In this document: positions 43,751 to 52,456 of the stretch, one piece after another | How positions within the stretch are numbered: position 1 is the stretch's first letter | Layout: each line of letters starts with the position of its first letter | Assembly: GCF_900111745.1 (NCBI RefSeq) | Contig: NZ_FOIJ01000006.1 | Coordinates: forward strand, 186,001 to 250,000 | Source: Stigmatella erecta | Lineage (GTDB): Bacteria; Myxococcota; Myxococcia; Myxococcales; Myxococcaceae | DNA: 64,000 nt | Direction: 5' to 3' | Notes under the pieces: generated by a model | Seen by the model: only the letters and a program-made list of their open reading frames with translations | Told to the model about the DNA's origin: nothing | Databases searched by the model: none | Made by a program: the position numbers and the translations under genes

Positions 43751-45601
43751 ATGGCCTCCTCGCCGTCCCCTTCCCCTGCGCCCCCCCCCGCGTCGCTGAC
43801 GGTGCTGCGCATTCCCGGAGCCACGCCGGAGGAGGCGGACGCGTACTGGCTCCGGGAGGTGTACCAGGGGGACCGGCTGCCGCAGCTCACCCTGCGCGCG
43901 GTGCTGCTGGGCAGCGGGCTGGGCGCCATCCTGTGCGCCACCAACCTGTACGCGGGCCTGAAGGTGGGGCCCTCCTTCGGGGTGGCCGTCACCGCGGGGC
44001 TGCTGGCGTTCGCGACGCACGGCGCCCTGCGCAGGCTCGCCCCCCGGCTCGCGGGAGGGCCGCTCTCCCCGCTGGAGCTGTGCTGCGCCCAGGCGGTGGC
44101 CTCCGCCGCGGGCTATGCCACCGGGGGCGCCCTGGTGTCCGTGCAGGGCGCGTACCTGCTCACCACCGGCCACCACCCGCCCGCGTGGGTGCTGTTGCCG
44201 TGGACGTTCGTGCTGTCCGCGCTGGGCGTCCTGTTCGCCGTGCCCTTCAAGCGCCAGTTCGTGGACCGGGAGCAGCTGCCCTTCCCCACGGGCACCGCCG
44301 CCGCCGTCACCGTGCGCTCGCTGCACGCCACCGGGCACGAGGCGCGGCCCCGCCTGCGCGCGCTGGGCCTGGGCGGGCTGGTGTCGGGCGCCGTCACGCT
44401 GGGGCGCGATGCGCTGGAGCGCCTTCCGTATGCATGGGCCTTCCCGGGCGCCCTGGGAGGCGTGCCGCTGGAGCGGCTGGGCTTCGCGCTGGAGACGAGC
44501 CTCTTGCCCGTGGGGGCCGGGGCCCTGCTGGGGCTGCGCATCACCGCCTCGCTGTGCCTGGGGGCGCTGCTCATGCATGGGCTCGTGGGGCCGCGCGTGT
44601 TCGCCTCGGGCCTCCTTCCTGCCGGGGGCGGCCTGCAAGACTTGCTCACCTGGAGCCTCTGGCCGGGCGCCGCGGCGCTCACCACGAGCTCGCTGCTGCG
44701 CTTTGCCCTTCAGGCCCGGGCGCTGAAGCGGGCGTGGCAGGGATTGCTATCGCTCCGGGCCTCGGCGCCGCAGCCGGTGGATGCCTTGCAGGTACCCCGC
44801 CGCTGGCTGGTGGGCGGCATCGCCGTGCTCGCACCCGCCGCCGTGTGGCTGGCCTTCACGGGGTTTGGCGTTCCGGTGCCCCATGCCGCGCTCGCGGTGG
44901 CGCTCTCCTTCTTCCTGTGCCTCATCTCGTGCCGGGTGACGGGGGAGACGGATGCCACCCCGGTGGGCTCATTGGGGCAGGTAACCCAGCTCACCTATGG
45001 CGCCCTGCTGCCGCGCAACGTCGTGGCCAATTTGGTGACCGCGGGCATCACCGTCAACACCGCCTCCTCCGCGGCGGACCTGCTGAGCGATCTCAAGACG
45101 GGGCACCTGCTGGGGGCGAATCCCCGGCGCCAATTCCTCGCACAGTTGCTGGGCACGGGGGTGGGCGCCGTGGCGGCCGTGCCCCTCTTCTACCTGCTGG
45201 TGCCGGATCGCTCCGCGCTGGGAGGCCCGCACTTCCCCGCCGCCGCCGCCTTCACCACGGCGAGCCTGTCCGAGGTGCTCTCCTCGGGTGTGAGCGGCCT
45301 GGCCCCGGACTTGCGCCTGGCCGGAGCGTGGGCGGCTTTCGGCGCGGCGGTGCTCACGCTCGCGGAGCACCTGCTGCCGGAGCGTGTCCGGCGCTGGGTG
45401 CCTTCCCCGCTGGGCCTGGGGCTGGCGTGCCTGCTGCCCGCCTCGACCTCGTTCGGACTCTTCCTGGGAGGACTGGCCGCGGAGGCCGTCCGGCGCCTGC
45501 GGCCCTCCGCCGTGGAGGGCCGCGTGCTGCCCCTCGCCGCAGGGCTCATCGCCGGAGAAGGGCTCGTCGGCGTGGCCATCGTGGGGCTGCAGTCGCTCTG
45601 A
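43751..45601 (+). CDS. OPT-family oligopeptide/metal-chelate transporter
   Basis: 616 residues, polytopic with roughly 14-16 membrane segments. Family signatures are 'NLYAGLKVGPSFGVAVTAGL' near the start, 'REQLPFPTGTAAAVTVRSLH' and 'GETDATPVGSLGQVTQLTYG'. OPT proteins import peptides or metal-siderophore complexes with protons. The substrate is undecided. A strong terminator follows 2 nt after the stop. Confidence 0.9.
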   Translation: MASSPSPSPAPPPASLTVLRIPGATPEEADAYWLREVYQGDRLPQLTLRAVLLGSGLGAILCATNLYAGLKVGPSFGVAVTAGLLAFATHGALRRLAPRLAGGPLSPLELCCAQAVASAAGYATGGALVSVQGAYLLTTGHHPPAWVLLPWTFVLSALGVLFAVPFKRQFVDREQLPFPTGTAAAVTVRSLHATGHEARPRLRALGLGGLVSGAVTLGRDALERLPYAWAFPGALGGVPLERLGFALETSLLPVGAGALLGLRITASLCLGALLMHGLVGPRVFASGLLPAGGGLQDLLTWSLWPGAAALTTSSLLRFALQARALKRAWQGLLSLRASAPQPVDALQVPRRWLVGGIAVLAPAAVWLAFTGFGVPVPHAALAVALSFFLCLISCRVTGETDATPVGSLGQVTQLTYGALLPRNVVANLVTAGITVNTASSAADLLSDLKTGHLLGANPRRQFLAQLLGTGVGAVAAVPLFYLLVPDRSALGGPHFPAAAAFTTASLSEVLSSGVSGLAPDLRLAGAWAAFGAAVLTLAEHLLPERVRRWVPSPLGLGLACLLPASTSFGLFLGGLAAEAVRRLRPSAVEGRVLPLAAGLIAGEGLVGVAIVGLQSL

Positions 45602-45603
45602 GA

Positions 45604-45647
45604 GGCGCCCGCCAATCCTTCACAGGGCTGGCGGGCGCCGGTTTTAT
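45604..45647. terminator. Bidirectional Rho-independent terminator
   Basis: Perfect 11-bp inverted repeat GGCGCCCGCCA (45604-45614) / TGGCGGGCGCC (45629-45639) with a 14-nt loop, followed by GTTTTATT on the plus strand. It serves the OPT gene and lies just beyond the stop of the opposing small gene. Confidence 0.85.
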
Positions 45648-45651
45648 TCAC

Positions 45652-45780
45652 TTACTTGGGCTTGGGCGGATTGTTTCCCCGGCCCCCACCCGACGGCTGT
45701 CCCGTGGTGCTGGGACCGTTGGGGGGCGGCTTGCTTCCACCGCTGCTTCCCTGATTTCCACCACTATTGCCTTTGCCCAT
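45652..45780 (-). CDS. Small Gly/Pro/Asn-rich protein
   Basis: 42 residues, starting 'MGKGNSGGNQGSSGGSKPPP' and ending 'NNPPKPK'. A good ribosome site (GGAGAG, 4 nt before ATG) and a terminator directly after the stop support it as a real short gene. No hydrophobic segment. It resembles the small, disordered, strongly expressed proteins often seen in myxobacteria; function unknown. Confidence 0.6.
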   Translation of the reverse strand: MGKGNSGGNQGSSGGSKPPPNGPSTTGQPSGGGRGNNPPKPK

Positions 45781-45925
45781 CACACTCTCCTTGAGCCGGT
45801 CACTGCCACGTCAGCTTGGTGTGGCCACCCAAAAGAGACAACGGGCCCTCCCCCTGGAATTCATCCCGGCGCCCGCCCACTGTCCAAATCCAGACGCGGA
45901 ATTCCTTGGACCTCCCACGGCCGTC

Positions 45926-46135
45926 TCAAGAGCGGCGGCCCACCAGCCGGGTGAGGATGGCCTGGAATTCAGCCTGGCTCAGGTTGAGCTGCTCGACGAC
46001 ATGTCCATAGAGCATGGCCGTGGGAACAGAGCGGCCGGAGCGCTCTTGCTCCAAGCGGTGGAGCGTCACGAGGATGATGCGCTCGGCGCGCGTGAGGCCG
46101 TCTCGCACGTCGGGAATGTGGTCCGCAGGGTTCAC
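45926..46135 (-). CDS. Small HTH-like protein
   Basis: 69 residues from GTG 46135 (CAGGAG 7 nt upstream); a longer upstream start would run into the neighbouring gene. The core 'LTRAERIILVTLHRLEQERS' plus 'YGHVVEQLNLSQAEFQAILT' looks like a small winged-helix fold with no further domain. Possibly a regulator; no target evident. Confidence 0.55.
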   Translation of the reverse strand: MNPADHIPDVRDGLTRAERIILVTLHRLEQERSGRSVPTAMLYGHVVEQLNLSQAEFQAILTRLVGRRS

Positions 46136-46175
46136 GGGGGGCTCCTGGCTGGACCGAACCACATTCCCTCCGGGA

Positions 46176-47057
46176 CTACCAGTCCGGCACACATCGCCAC
46201 GGAGAGTCCTCGCGGTGTTGAATGCACCGGAAGCCCTCGCCGCAAGCCCCAGGGGCGTCAGGCTGACACGAGGGCTCGCAGGCATACCCCAAGCAGACAT
46301 GGCCCGCCGGACACACTGCGCCCGGCCCTTGACAGGACGTGGTGCAGGCCAGCCACACCGCAGCTGGGCTCACTCGAAAATCCCGGACCCGGCACTCCTG
46401 ATTCGGGGGGCAAGAAGACTGCTGACAGTTGTGGCCGTGGACCTCCGCGCAGGCGGAAACACCGTCGTCATAACGAATGCACTGCTGACCCTCGGGACAG
46501 CCCGTCTGCTCGCAAGTTGGCAGGCAGAGAGGTTCGGGGCGCACGTCTGCGCAGAAAAAGCCCCTGGGGCATGTTTCCTCTTCTTGAAGGGAGCAGGGAC
46601 TGCCGCACCACCCTTGGCGTCCACCACATCTCAGTTCCTCCCTGCAGGCAACACCACCACGGCGGGAGAGAGGACTGCACCGCTCTCCCTGGCGGCGCGG
46701 CCCGATGGGCAGGCAGAAATTCACAACCGGGCCTTCGCCTACCGTTTCGATCCCCCTACAGACAAGTCCATCTGGACATTGAGTGTCCGCCATACATTGA
46801 CTGTCAATGCAGTAAAGAATTCCGTGACGGCCATCCGCCAAACACCCCAGAGGGGACTCACAATCAGAGCTGGCCCGGCATCGCCGCTTATAGGTTGAGA
46901 GCCGAGTGCGTTCTTCAACGTTCAACACCGGGCTGATTCGTGAGCCATGTCCAGACGGCCCTTGCTCCACGGTCCACGAAGAGAGCATGAATAACAGAAT
47001 CAGCGGCATCGGCAGGCAGATTGCCGCGAGAACTCCTGGAAGAGCGTGCCGTTTCAT
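46176..47057 (-). CDS. Secreted or membrane-anchored Cys-rich repeat protein
   Basis: 293 residues. An N-terminal hydrophobic segment ('LAAICLPMPLILLFMLSSW') is followed by about 24 Cys in repeating patterns such as 'C.....C..GL.C', 'CMADTQCPDGLVCRG' and 'CPAGHVCLGYACEPSCQP'. These resemble the disulfide-rich modules of myxobacterial surface proteins. Its ATG overlaps the TAA of the small lipoprotein gene (TAATG). No enzymatic motif; likely extracellular binding or structural. Confidence 0.7.
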   Translation of the reverse strand: MKRHALPGVLAAICLPMPLILLFMLSSWTVEQGPSGHGSRISPVLNVEERTRLSTYKRRCRASSDCESPLGCLADGRHGILYCIDSQCMADTQCPDGLVCRGIETVGEGPVVNFCLPIGPRRQGERCSPLSRRGGVACREELRCGGRQGWCGSPCSLQEEETCPRGFFCADVRPEPLCLPTCEQTGCPEGQQCIRYDDGVSACAEVHGHNCQQSSCPPNQECRVRDFRVSPAAVWLACTTSCQGPGAVCPAGHVCLGYACEPSCQPDAPGACGEGFRCIQHREDSPWRCVPDW

Positions 47058-47263
47058 TAGTCACAGATCTCCGCGCACTCCTCAGGGCTCTTTCCTTTGC
47101 AGACGCGTATACGCTCCTCGTCGGTGCAGCCTGCTTCGTACAACTCTAGCGTGTCCTTGTGGATGGCCCTGTCGACCGTACCGCCACGGCCGAACGAGTG
47201 AGGACAGTTGGTTGTCCCGATCAGCGCCAGAATGGCCAAGCCCGCTTTCTGCCAACGCATCAT
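47057..47263 (-). CDS. Small lipoprotein
   Basis: 68 residues. Signal peptide 'MMRWQKAGLAILALIGTTNC' with a possible lipobox Cys at 20, then a short helical Cys-containing tail ('CTDEERIRVCKGKSPEECAE'). Translationally coupled to the Cys-rich gene, suggesting a shared envelope role. Confidence 0.65.
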   Translation of the reverse strand: MMRWQKAGLAILALIGTTNCPHSFGRGGTVDRAIHKDTLELYEAGCTDEERIRVCKGKSPEECAEICD

Positions 47264-47332
47264 TTCCCCCCCTCAAGCCTGCGGAGACAAGGCTAACACA
47301 CGAGGGCTTCGTGGGCTCACACTGGAGCCCCC

Positions 47333-48406
47333 ATGACGCGCGTCCTCTTCATCGGCAACAGCTACACCTCGGTCAATGACCTCCCGGGAATGCTCGCGGC
47401 CTTCGTGGAGCACCTGATGCCCGGCCTCCCGTTCAGCACCGAGGCCATTGCCCCTGGAGGGGCGACCTTGCGGTCTCACCTGCGGCAGGGCGTGGCGTCC
47501 CAGCGCATCCGTGACGGAGGCTGGCAGTACGTGGTGCTCCAGGAGCAAAGCCAGCTCGGCGGCATGCACATCGACGGCGAGGCCTTCCTGGGTCCTCCCG
47601 AGGCGATCTTCTACCCTGCGGCACGTCAGCTCGTGGCCCAGGCCATGGCCGCCGGCGCGAAGCCTCTCCTTTACATGACCTGGTCTCGCCGGGAGAACCT
47701 GTCCGCGCAAAGACTGCTCACCCATGCCTATGCGAGCATGGCCTCCGAGCTGGGCGCGGGCCTGGCCCCCGTGGGCGTTGCTTGGGAGCGCGTGCGGCGT
47801 GAGCGCCCCGCTCTTGAGCTGTACGCGGAGGACGGAAGCCACCCCGCTCCCGCGGGCACCTACCTGTCCGCCTGCGTGATGTTCTCCTCTCTCTTTCGCC
47901 AGCCGTGTCTGGGCGCACCGGGGACCTTCGCCCCCCTGCCGGAACCCCTCGCGCGATACCTGCAACAGGTGGGCTCCGAGGTGGCGCTCGCGGAGCCGTT
48001 GCCTGAACGCACCGCGCCCCCGCCCCCCACGCTTCCGAGTCTCCCCCCGGGCGAGCCCCTCGTGCCCGCGCGGCTCGCGGGCCGGTGGAGCGGGACCTTG
48101 AGCCTCTACCCGAGGGAGCAGGGCATGTCCCCGGCCCTCTTGAGCCTCTCCTTGTCGCCCCAGGGCTCCGGGGCGGTGGGCCACGCGCGGCTCACGATGC
48201 GCGGCCGATCCGCCGAGGCTCCCATCCATGTTCGCCTGGAGGGCGACACCGCCTCCTTTTCCATCCACGATGGGTCTTTCCTGGAAGCCCAGGTGGAATT
48301 CCGCGCCACCTGGAGGGCCGGGGCACTCCGGGGTGTGGCCTTCGCCGAGGACCCTCAGGGCAGCCCGTGGCACGGCTCGTGGAGCGTTTGTCCGGATGCT
48401 CCTTGA
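47333..48406 (+). CDS. SGNH/GDSL-type hydrolase-like protein
   Basis: 357 residues. Block I is 'VLFIGNSYTSVNDLP' (Ser10 as nucleophile candidate), the middle has 'VVLQEQSQLGG', and the catalytic dyad is in 'YAEDGSHPAPAGTYL' (Asp/His about 167-171). It resembles the DUF4886-type SGNH esterases. The C-terminal 120 residues form a separate beta domain ('LAGRWSGTLSLYP', 'GSWSVCP'). No signal peptide, so probably cytosolic. Confidence 0.78.
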   Translation: MTRVLFIGNSYTSVNDLPGMLAAFVEHLMPGLPFSTEAIAPGGATLRSHLRQGVASQRIRDGGWQYVVLQEQSQLGGMHIDGEAFLGPPEAIFYPAARQLVAQAMAAGAKPLLYMTWSRRENLSAQRLLTHAYASMASELGAGLAPVGVAWERVRRERPALELYAEDGSHPAPAGTYLSACVMFSSLFRQPCLGAPGTFAPLPEPLARYLQQVGSEVALAEPLPERTAPPPPTLPSLPPGEPLVPARLAGRWSGTLSLYPREQGMSPALLSLSLSPQGSGAVGHARLTMRGRSAEAPIHVRLEGDTASFSIHDGSFLEAQVEFRATWRAGALRGVAFAEDPQGSPWHGSWSVCPDAP

Positions 48407-48502
48407 GGGGCCCTGAATGCGCCGGGCGCCCGAGCAGGGGCTCCCCGGCTCCCCCGGGAGCATCGCCGGACCGGCTTCTGTCTGGTACCCTCTCCGGGCC
48501 CC

Positions 48503-51500
48503 ATGCGTTGCCCTGCTTGTCACCGCCGCCTCGCCTCCGGCGCGGTGTGTCCCGTGCACGGCGGGCATCCCCAGCCCGCCCCCCTCCCCGAGCCCCTGCC
48601 CTTGCCCGCCGTTCCCGGGCTGCGGGGCGCGAGCCTGCTGGGCACCGGGGGCTTCTCCCGCGTCTTCACCGCCTACCGCGAGGAGGATGGGCGCGAGGTG
48701 GCCGTGAAGATGGGCCTGGCCCCCCACCCCGGGCTCTTCGCGCACGAGGCCGCCGCCCTGCGCCGGGTGGGCCCGCCCACCGCCCCCGAGCTGCTCCAGC
48801 ACGGCACGGCCGGAGGGCACCCCTTCCTCGTGCTGGAGGCCCTGCGCGGCCAGACCCTCGCCGCCTGGATGGGCGCGCTTCCGGGCACCGGCGCCGCCCG
48901 GCTGCCGCAGGTCCGCGAGCTGCTCGCGGGGCTGTGCGCCGCCCTGGAGCGGGTCCACGCCGTGGGCCTCGCCCACCGCGACCTCAAGCCCGAGAACATC
49001 TTCCTCCGCGAAGGCGGCACGCTCAGCCTCCTCGACTTCGGGCTCGCGCGCTTCCTCAAGGGTCCGGACAGCGAGGCCTCGGCCCCGGACGTCCGCTCCG
49101 TGCAGCGGCTGGGCACCCCGCTCTACATGGCCCCCGAGCAGTGCCTCGATGCCCGCGAGGCGGGCACCGCCGCCGACCTCTACGCGCTCGGCATCCTGCT
49201 CTTCGAGTTGCTGACCGGCGCCCCGCCCTTCACCGGGAGCGTGGAGGAGATCCGCCACGGCCACGTCAGCCTGCGCCCCCCGTCCGTCTCCGCCCACGCC
49301 GGGGTACCCGCGGGCCTCGACGAAGTGCTGCGCCGGTGTCTCGCCAAGAACCCCGCCGAGCGCTTCGCCCGGGCCTCCCACGTGCTCGACGCCTTCGAGG
49401 CCGCGTGCCAACTCACGGCCCTCCTGGGCACCGTCCCGCCTCCGGCTTCCGGTGAGGAAGCGCCTCCCCGCGAGGGGCTCCGGCGGCTCGCCGTCCTGGG
49501 CCTCCAGACGGAGGCGCCCGTGGACGCCGTCCTCACCGTCCTCGAAGCCCACGGGGGGCTCCTGGTCCGGAGCGGCGCCTGGGGCTACCTCGCCGTCTTC
49601 CCCGAGCGGCTCTCCGCGGAAGCGGGCCTGCGGGCAGGAGCGCTCGCGGCGCGCAAGCTCACCGAGGAGGGCCCGGCCACCGCCGTCCTCCACCTCGCCG
49701 AGCTGTACGTGCGCCCCGGCGTCAGCACCGCGCGCGTGGCCGGCACGGCCCTGTCCTCGCCCGGGCACTGGTGGACAGGCGCCGGTCCGCCCGGAGAGGT
49801 CCGCGTCACCGCCGAGGCCCGCGCCCGGCTCGGCCCCGGCGCCACCCACGCAGGGCCCGGCGGCGAGCACCTGCTGGCACGCGAGGCCGTATCGCTGCCG
49901 CTGAGCCCCGAGCCCGCGCCGCTGGTTGGCCGCGAGGCGCTGCTGGACGGACTGTGCGCGGAGGCCCTTGGCTGCCTGGAGGCGCAAACCCCCGGCCTGT
50001 GTGTCCTCACCGGCGACACGGGCCATGGCAAGACGCGCCTGCTGGAGGCGCTCGCCACGCGGCTGGAAGCCCTGGGGCGGATCCGCGTGCTGCGGCTGCG
50101 GGCGCTGCCTCCCGACACCCCCTCGCCCGAGGCCCTGCAACAGGCCCTCTGGGACGCCGCCGCGATGCGCCCCCGGGGAACCCCCGGCCCGGCGGCCTCC
50201 TCCGGCGCCCAGCGCCACATCACCGCGCGCGCCCTCGCCGAGGGCCTGCGCCAGAGCGCCCGCGAGACACCGTGCGTGGTGCTGCTGGACGACGCGCACC
50301 TGGCGGACCCCACCAGCCTGGACACGCTGGAGATGGCCACGCTCACGGGGACGCACGCCCCGCTGTGGATCCTCCTCGCCGCCCGCCCCTCCCTCCGGGG
50401 CCTGCGCCCCCACTTCGGCGAGCGCAGCGCCCACGCCTCCCACGCCGCCCTGCCGCCGCTGCCCCCCGAGGCGAGCCGCGCGCTGCTGCTGCACCTGCTC
50501 CGCCCCGTGGAGCTCATTCCCGAGCCCGTCCTGGCGCGGCTGGAGCACCTCGCCCAGGGGGTGCCCCTGTCCCTGGTGGAGCTCACCGGGGCCCTGCGGA
50601 TGGCGGGGGCCCTGCGCGCCTCGCCCGGCGGGGGCTGGTATGTCGCCCCGGATGCGCTGCTGGATGTCTCGGCCACGCCCCTCTTCGAGCGGCTCGCCGC
50701 GCGCGCGCTCGCCGGGCTTCCCGAGGTCCACCAGGTGCTGGCGCGGCTGTGCGCGGTGATGGGCCACGAGGTGGAGGTGCGCCGGATGGACGCGGCGATG
50801 CGCCACCTGGAGGCCCGGCGGGACACAGGGCCCATGGCCGCGTGGGATGCGGGCGCGGGGCTGGAGCGGCTGGTCCGCGCCGGGCTGATGCAGCCCGCGG
50901 GCCCGGGCCGCTTCGCCTTCCGCCACCCCTTGCTGCGGGAAGCGCTGGAGGCGGCGGTGCCCCCGGCCTCCCGGCGCGCCCTGCATGCCGCCGCCCTGCA
51001 CGCCCTGTCCGGCACCGGCACCGCCACCCAGCGCCGGCGCGCGCACCACGCCGCGGGGTGCGGCGCGCACGAGGAGGCCGCGCGGGCGTTTCTCGCGCTG
51101 GCGGAGGAGGCCCGCACGGCCCACCTCCTGGTGGAGGCCGAGCAGCACTACACGCGCGCGCTCGCGCTGCTGTCCGAGGGCGAGGAGGAGCCCCGCGCCC
51201 AGGCGCTGGCGGGCCGGGGCCGGGTGCGCCACCGGCTCCAGCTCTTCCGCGAGGGGCTCGCCGACCTGGCCGCCGCGCGCGCCCTGGCCGAGGCCCGGCG
51301 GGACGAGCCCCGGGTGGTGGACCTGCTCCTGGAGGAGGCCACCGCGCGGGACTGGATGGAGGACGTGGAGGGCTCGTCGGCCTGCGCGCGCGAGGCGCTG
51401 GAGCGCATCGAGCGCCTGGATGATCCCCGCCTCTCGCTGCGCTGCACCCTGGCGCGAGGCCGGCTGCACGTGCGCCTGGGCGAGTGGGAGGCCGCGGCGA

Positions 51501-52300
51501 GGGCCCTCCGCTCGGCGGCGGAAGGGGCCGAGTGGGCCCGGGACCACGAAACGCACGTGGTGGCCCTGGCGATGCTGGGCTCCGCCCTGACGTTCCTGGA
51601 CGAAACCGCCGAGGCCGCGCGCTGCTTCGAGGAGGCCCTGGCGCGCTGCGAGCGCGCGGGCGACACGCTGCAGCGCGCGGCCACGTGCACGGCCCGGGTG
51701 CTGCTGTGGCTCAAGCGCGGGGACGTGCCGCGCATGGAGGAGGACCTGCGCCACGCCCTGTCGCTGGGGCGGGAGCTGGGCCATGCCCAGGTGGAGCGCT
51801 GGGCCACCTTCAACCTGGCCGAGGTGCTGTACATGCAGGGCCGTGCCCACGAGGCCCTGCCGCTGGCCCTGCGCGCGCACGCGCTGGGCGTGCGCTTCTT
51901 CCAGGAGCACCCGGTGCCGCTCGATGCCCTGCTCGTGGCGCGCATCCAGCTGGCCCTGGGAGACCTGGCGGAGGCGGCCCGGCAGCTGCGGTGGATCGAA
52001 GCGCACTGTGCCCCGGAGTCCCTGCCGCCCACCGCCATCATGCGCCGCATGGTGCAGCTGACGGTGGAGCAGGCCCCCCAGGGGGACGCCTGGCAGCGCC
52101 TGGTGGAGGAGGCCCGCACGTGCGCCTCGGCCGACGAGATGATGGAGCTGCTGCTCCAGGCCACCCAGCGTGCCCGGCAGCGGGGCCAGGAGGCCGAGGC
52201 CCACCAGTGGCTGGAGCAGGCCCACCAGGCCGTGGAGGGCGCCCCCCTGTGGCGCGCGCGCCTGGAGGCCCTGCGTCAGGCCCTGGGCGCCCCGCTGTAG
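48503..52300 (+). CDS. Large Ser/Thr kinase with AAA_16 ATPase and TPR-like repeats
   Basis: 1265 residues. An N-terminal zinc-ribbon-like 'CPACHRRLASGAVCPVHGG' precedes the kinase domain (about 37-300; 'LLGTGGFSRVFTAYREEDGR', 'VAVKMGL', 'LAHRDLKPENIFL', 'LLDFGLARFL'). Then comes a degenerate nucleotide-cyclase-like region (about 330-460). The ATPase (about 475-800) has 'LVGREALLDGLC', Walker A 'TGDTGHGKTR' and 'VVLLDDAHLADP'. The last 400 residues are TPR-like helical hairpins. It belongs to the kinase/STAND-ATPase/TPR sensors typical of myxobacteria. No membrane helix. Confidence 0.9.
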   Translation: MRCPACHRRLASGAVCPVHGGHPQPAPLPEPLPLPAVPGLRGASLLGTGGFSRVFTAYREEDGREVAVKMGLAPHPGLFAHEAAALRRVGPPTAPELLQHGTAGGHPFLVLEALRGQTLAAWMGALPGTGAARLPQVRELLAGLCAALERVHAVGLAHRDLKPENIFLREGGTLSLLDFGLARFLKGPDSEASAPDVRSVQRLGTPLYMAPEQCLDAREAGTAADLYALGILLFELLTGAPPFTGSVEEIRHGHVSLRPPSVSAHAGVPAGLDEVLRRCLAKNPAERFARASHVLDAFEAACQLTALLGTVPPPASGEEAPPREGLRRLAVLGLQTEAPVDAVLTVLEAHGGLLVRSGAWGYLAVFPERLSAEAGLRAGALAARKLTEEGPATAVLHLAELYVRPGVSTARVAGTALSSPGHWWTGAGPPGEVRVTAEARARLGPGATHAGPGGEHLLAREAVSLPLSPEPAPLVGREALLDGLCAEALGCLEAQTPGLCVLTGDTGHGKTRLLEALATRLEALGRIRVLRLRALPPDTPSPEALQQALWDAAAMRPRGTPGPAASSGAQRHITARALAEGLRQSARETPCVVLLDDAHLADPTSLDTLEMATLTGTHAPLWILLAARPSLRGLRPHFGERSAHASHAALPPLPPEASRALLLHLLRPVELIPEPVLARLEHLAQGVPLSLVELTGALRMAGALRASPGGGWYVAPDALLDVSATPLFERLAARALAGLPEVHQVLARLCAVMGHEVEVRRMDAAMRHLEARRDTGPMAAWDAGAGLERLVRAGLMQPAGPGRFAFRHPLLREALEAAVPPASRRALHAAALHALSGTGTATQRRRAHHAAGCGAHEEAARAFLALAEEARTAHLLVEAEQHYTRALALLSEGEEEPRAQALAGRGRVRHRLQLFREGLADLAAARALAEARRDEPRVVDLLLEEATARDWMEDVEGSSACAREALERIERLDDPRLSLRCTLARGRLHVRLGEWEAAARALRSAAEGAEWARDHETHVVALAMLGSALTFLDETAEAARCFEEALARCERAGDTLQRAATCTARVLLWLKRGDVPRMEEDLRHALSLGRELGHAQVERWATFNLAEVLYMQGRAHEALPLALRAHALGVRFFQEHPVPLDALLVARIQLALGDLAEAARQLRWIEAHCAPESLPPTAIMRRMVQLTVEQAPQGDAWQRLVEEARTCASADEMMELLLQATQRARQRGQEAEAHQWLEQAHQAVEGAPLWRARLEALRQALGAPL

Positions 52301-52307
52301 CGCCCCG

Positions 52308-52347
52308 GGTTACAGCTTCCCGGAGAGCTGTAACCGAACCGGTTACA
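52308..52347. promoter_or_regulatory. Triple GGTTACA/TGTAACC palindrome upstream of a lipoprotein gene
   Basis: GGTTACAGCT (52308-52317) pairs perfectly with AGCTGTAACC (52326-52335). The latter overlaps a second perfect palindrome, TGTAACCG-AAC-CGGTTACA (52329-52347), with the geometry of a TetR-type operator. It lies 110-150 bp before the next start codon and just after the kinase stop. The hairpin could also end the kinase transcript, though no U-run follows. Confidence 0.5.
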
Positions 52348-52456
52348 CCGCTTGCCCTGCCTGAGGGGGTAGCAGGCACCCCAGGGTGTCCCCACGTTGG
52401 CCCGCTCCATGCTTTGCTAGATTCACAACGCTGGCTGTTTTGTCGGAGGAAGCCTC

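Noticed and set aside
47273-52225. 1650-codon open frame opposite the hydrolase and large kinase genes
   Set aside because: Antisense shadow of well-supported kinase/ATPase/TPR coding sequence, with no recognisable domain.
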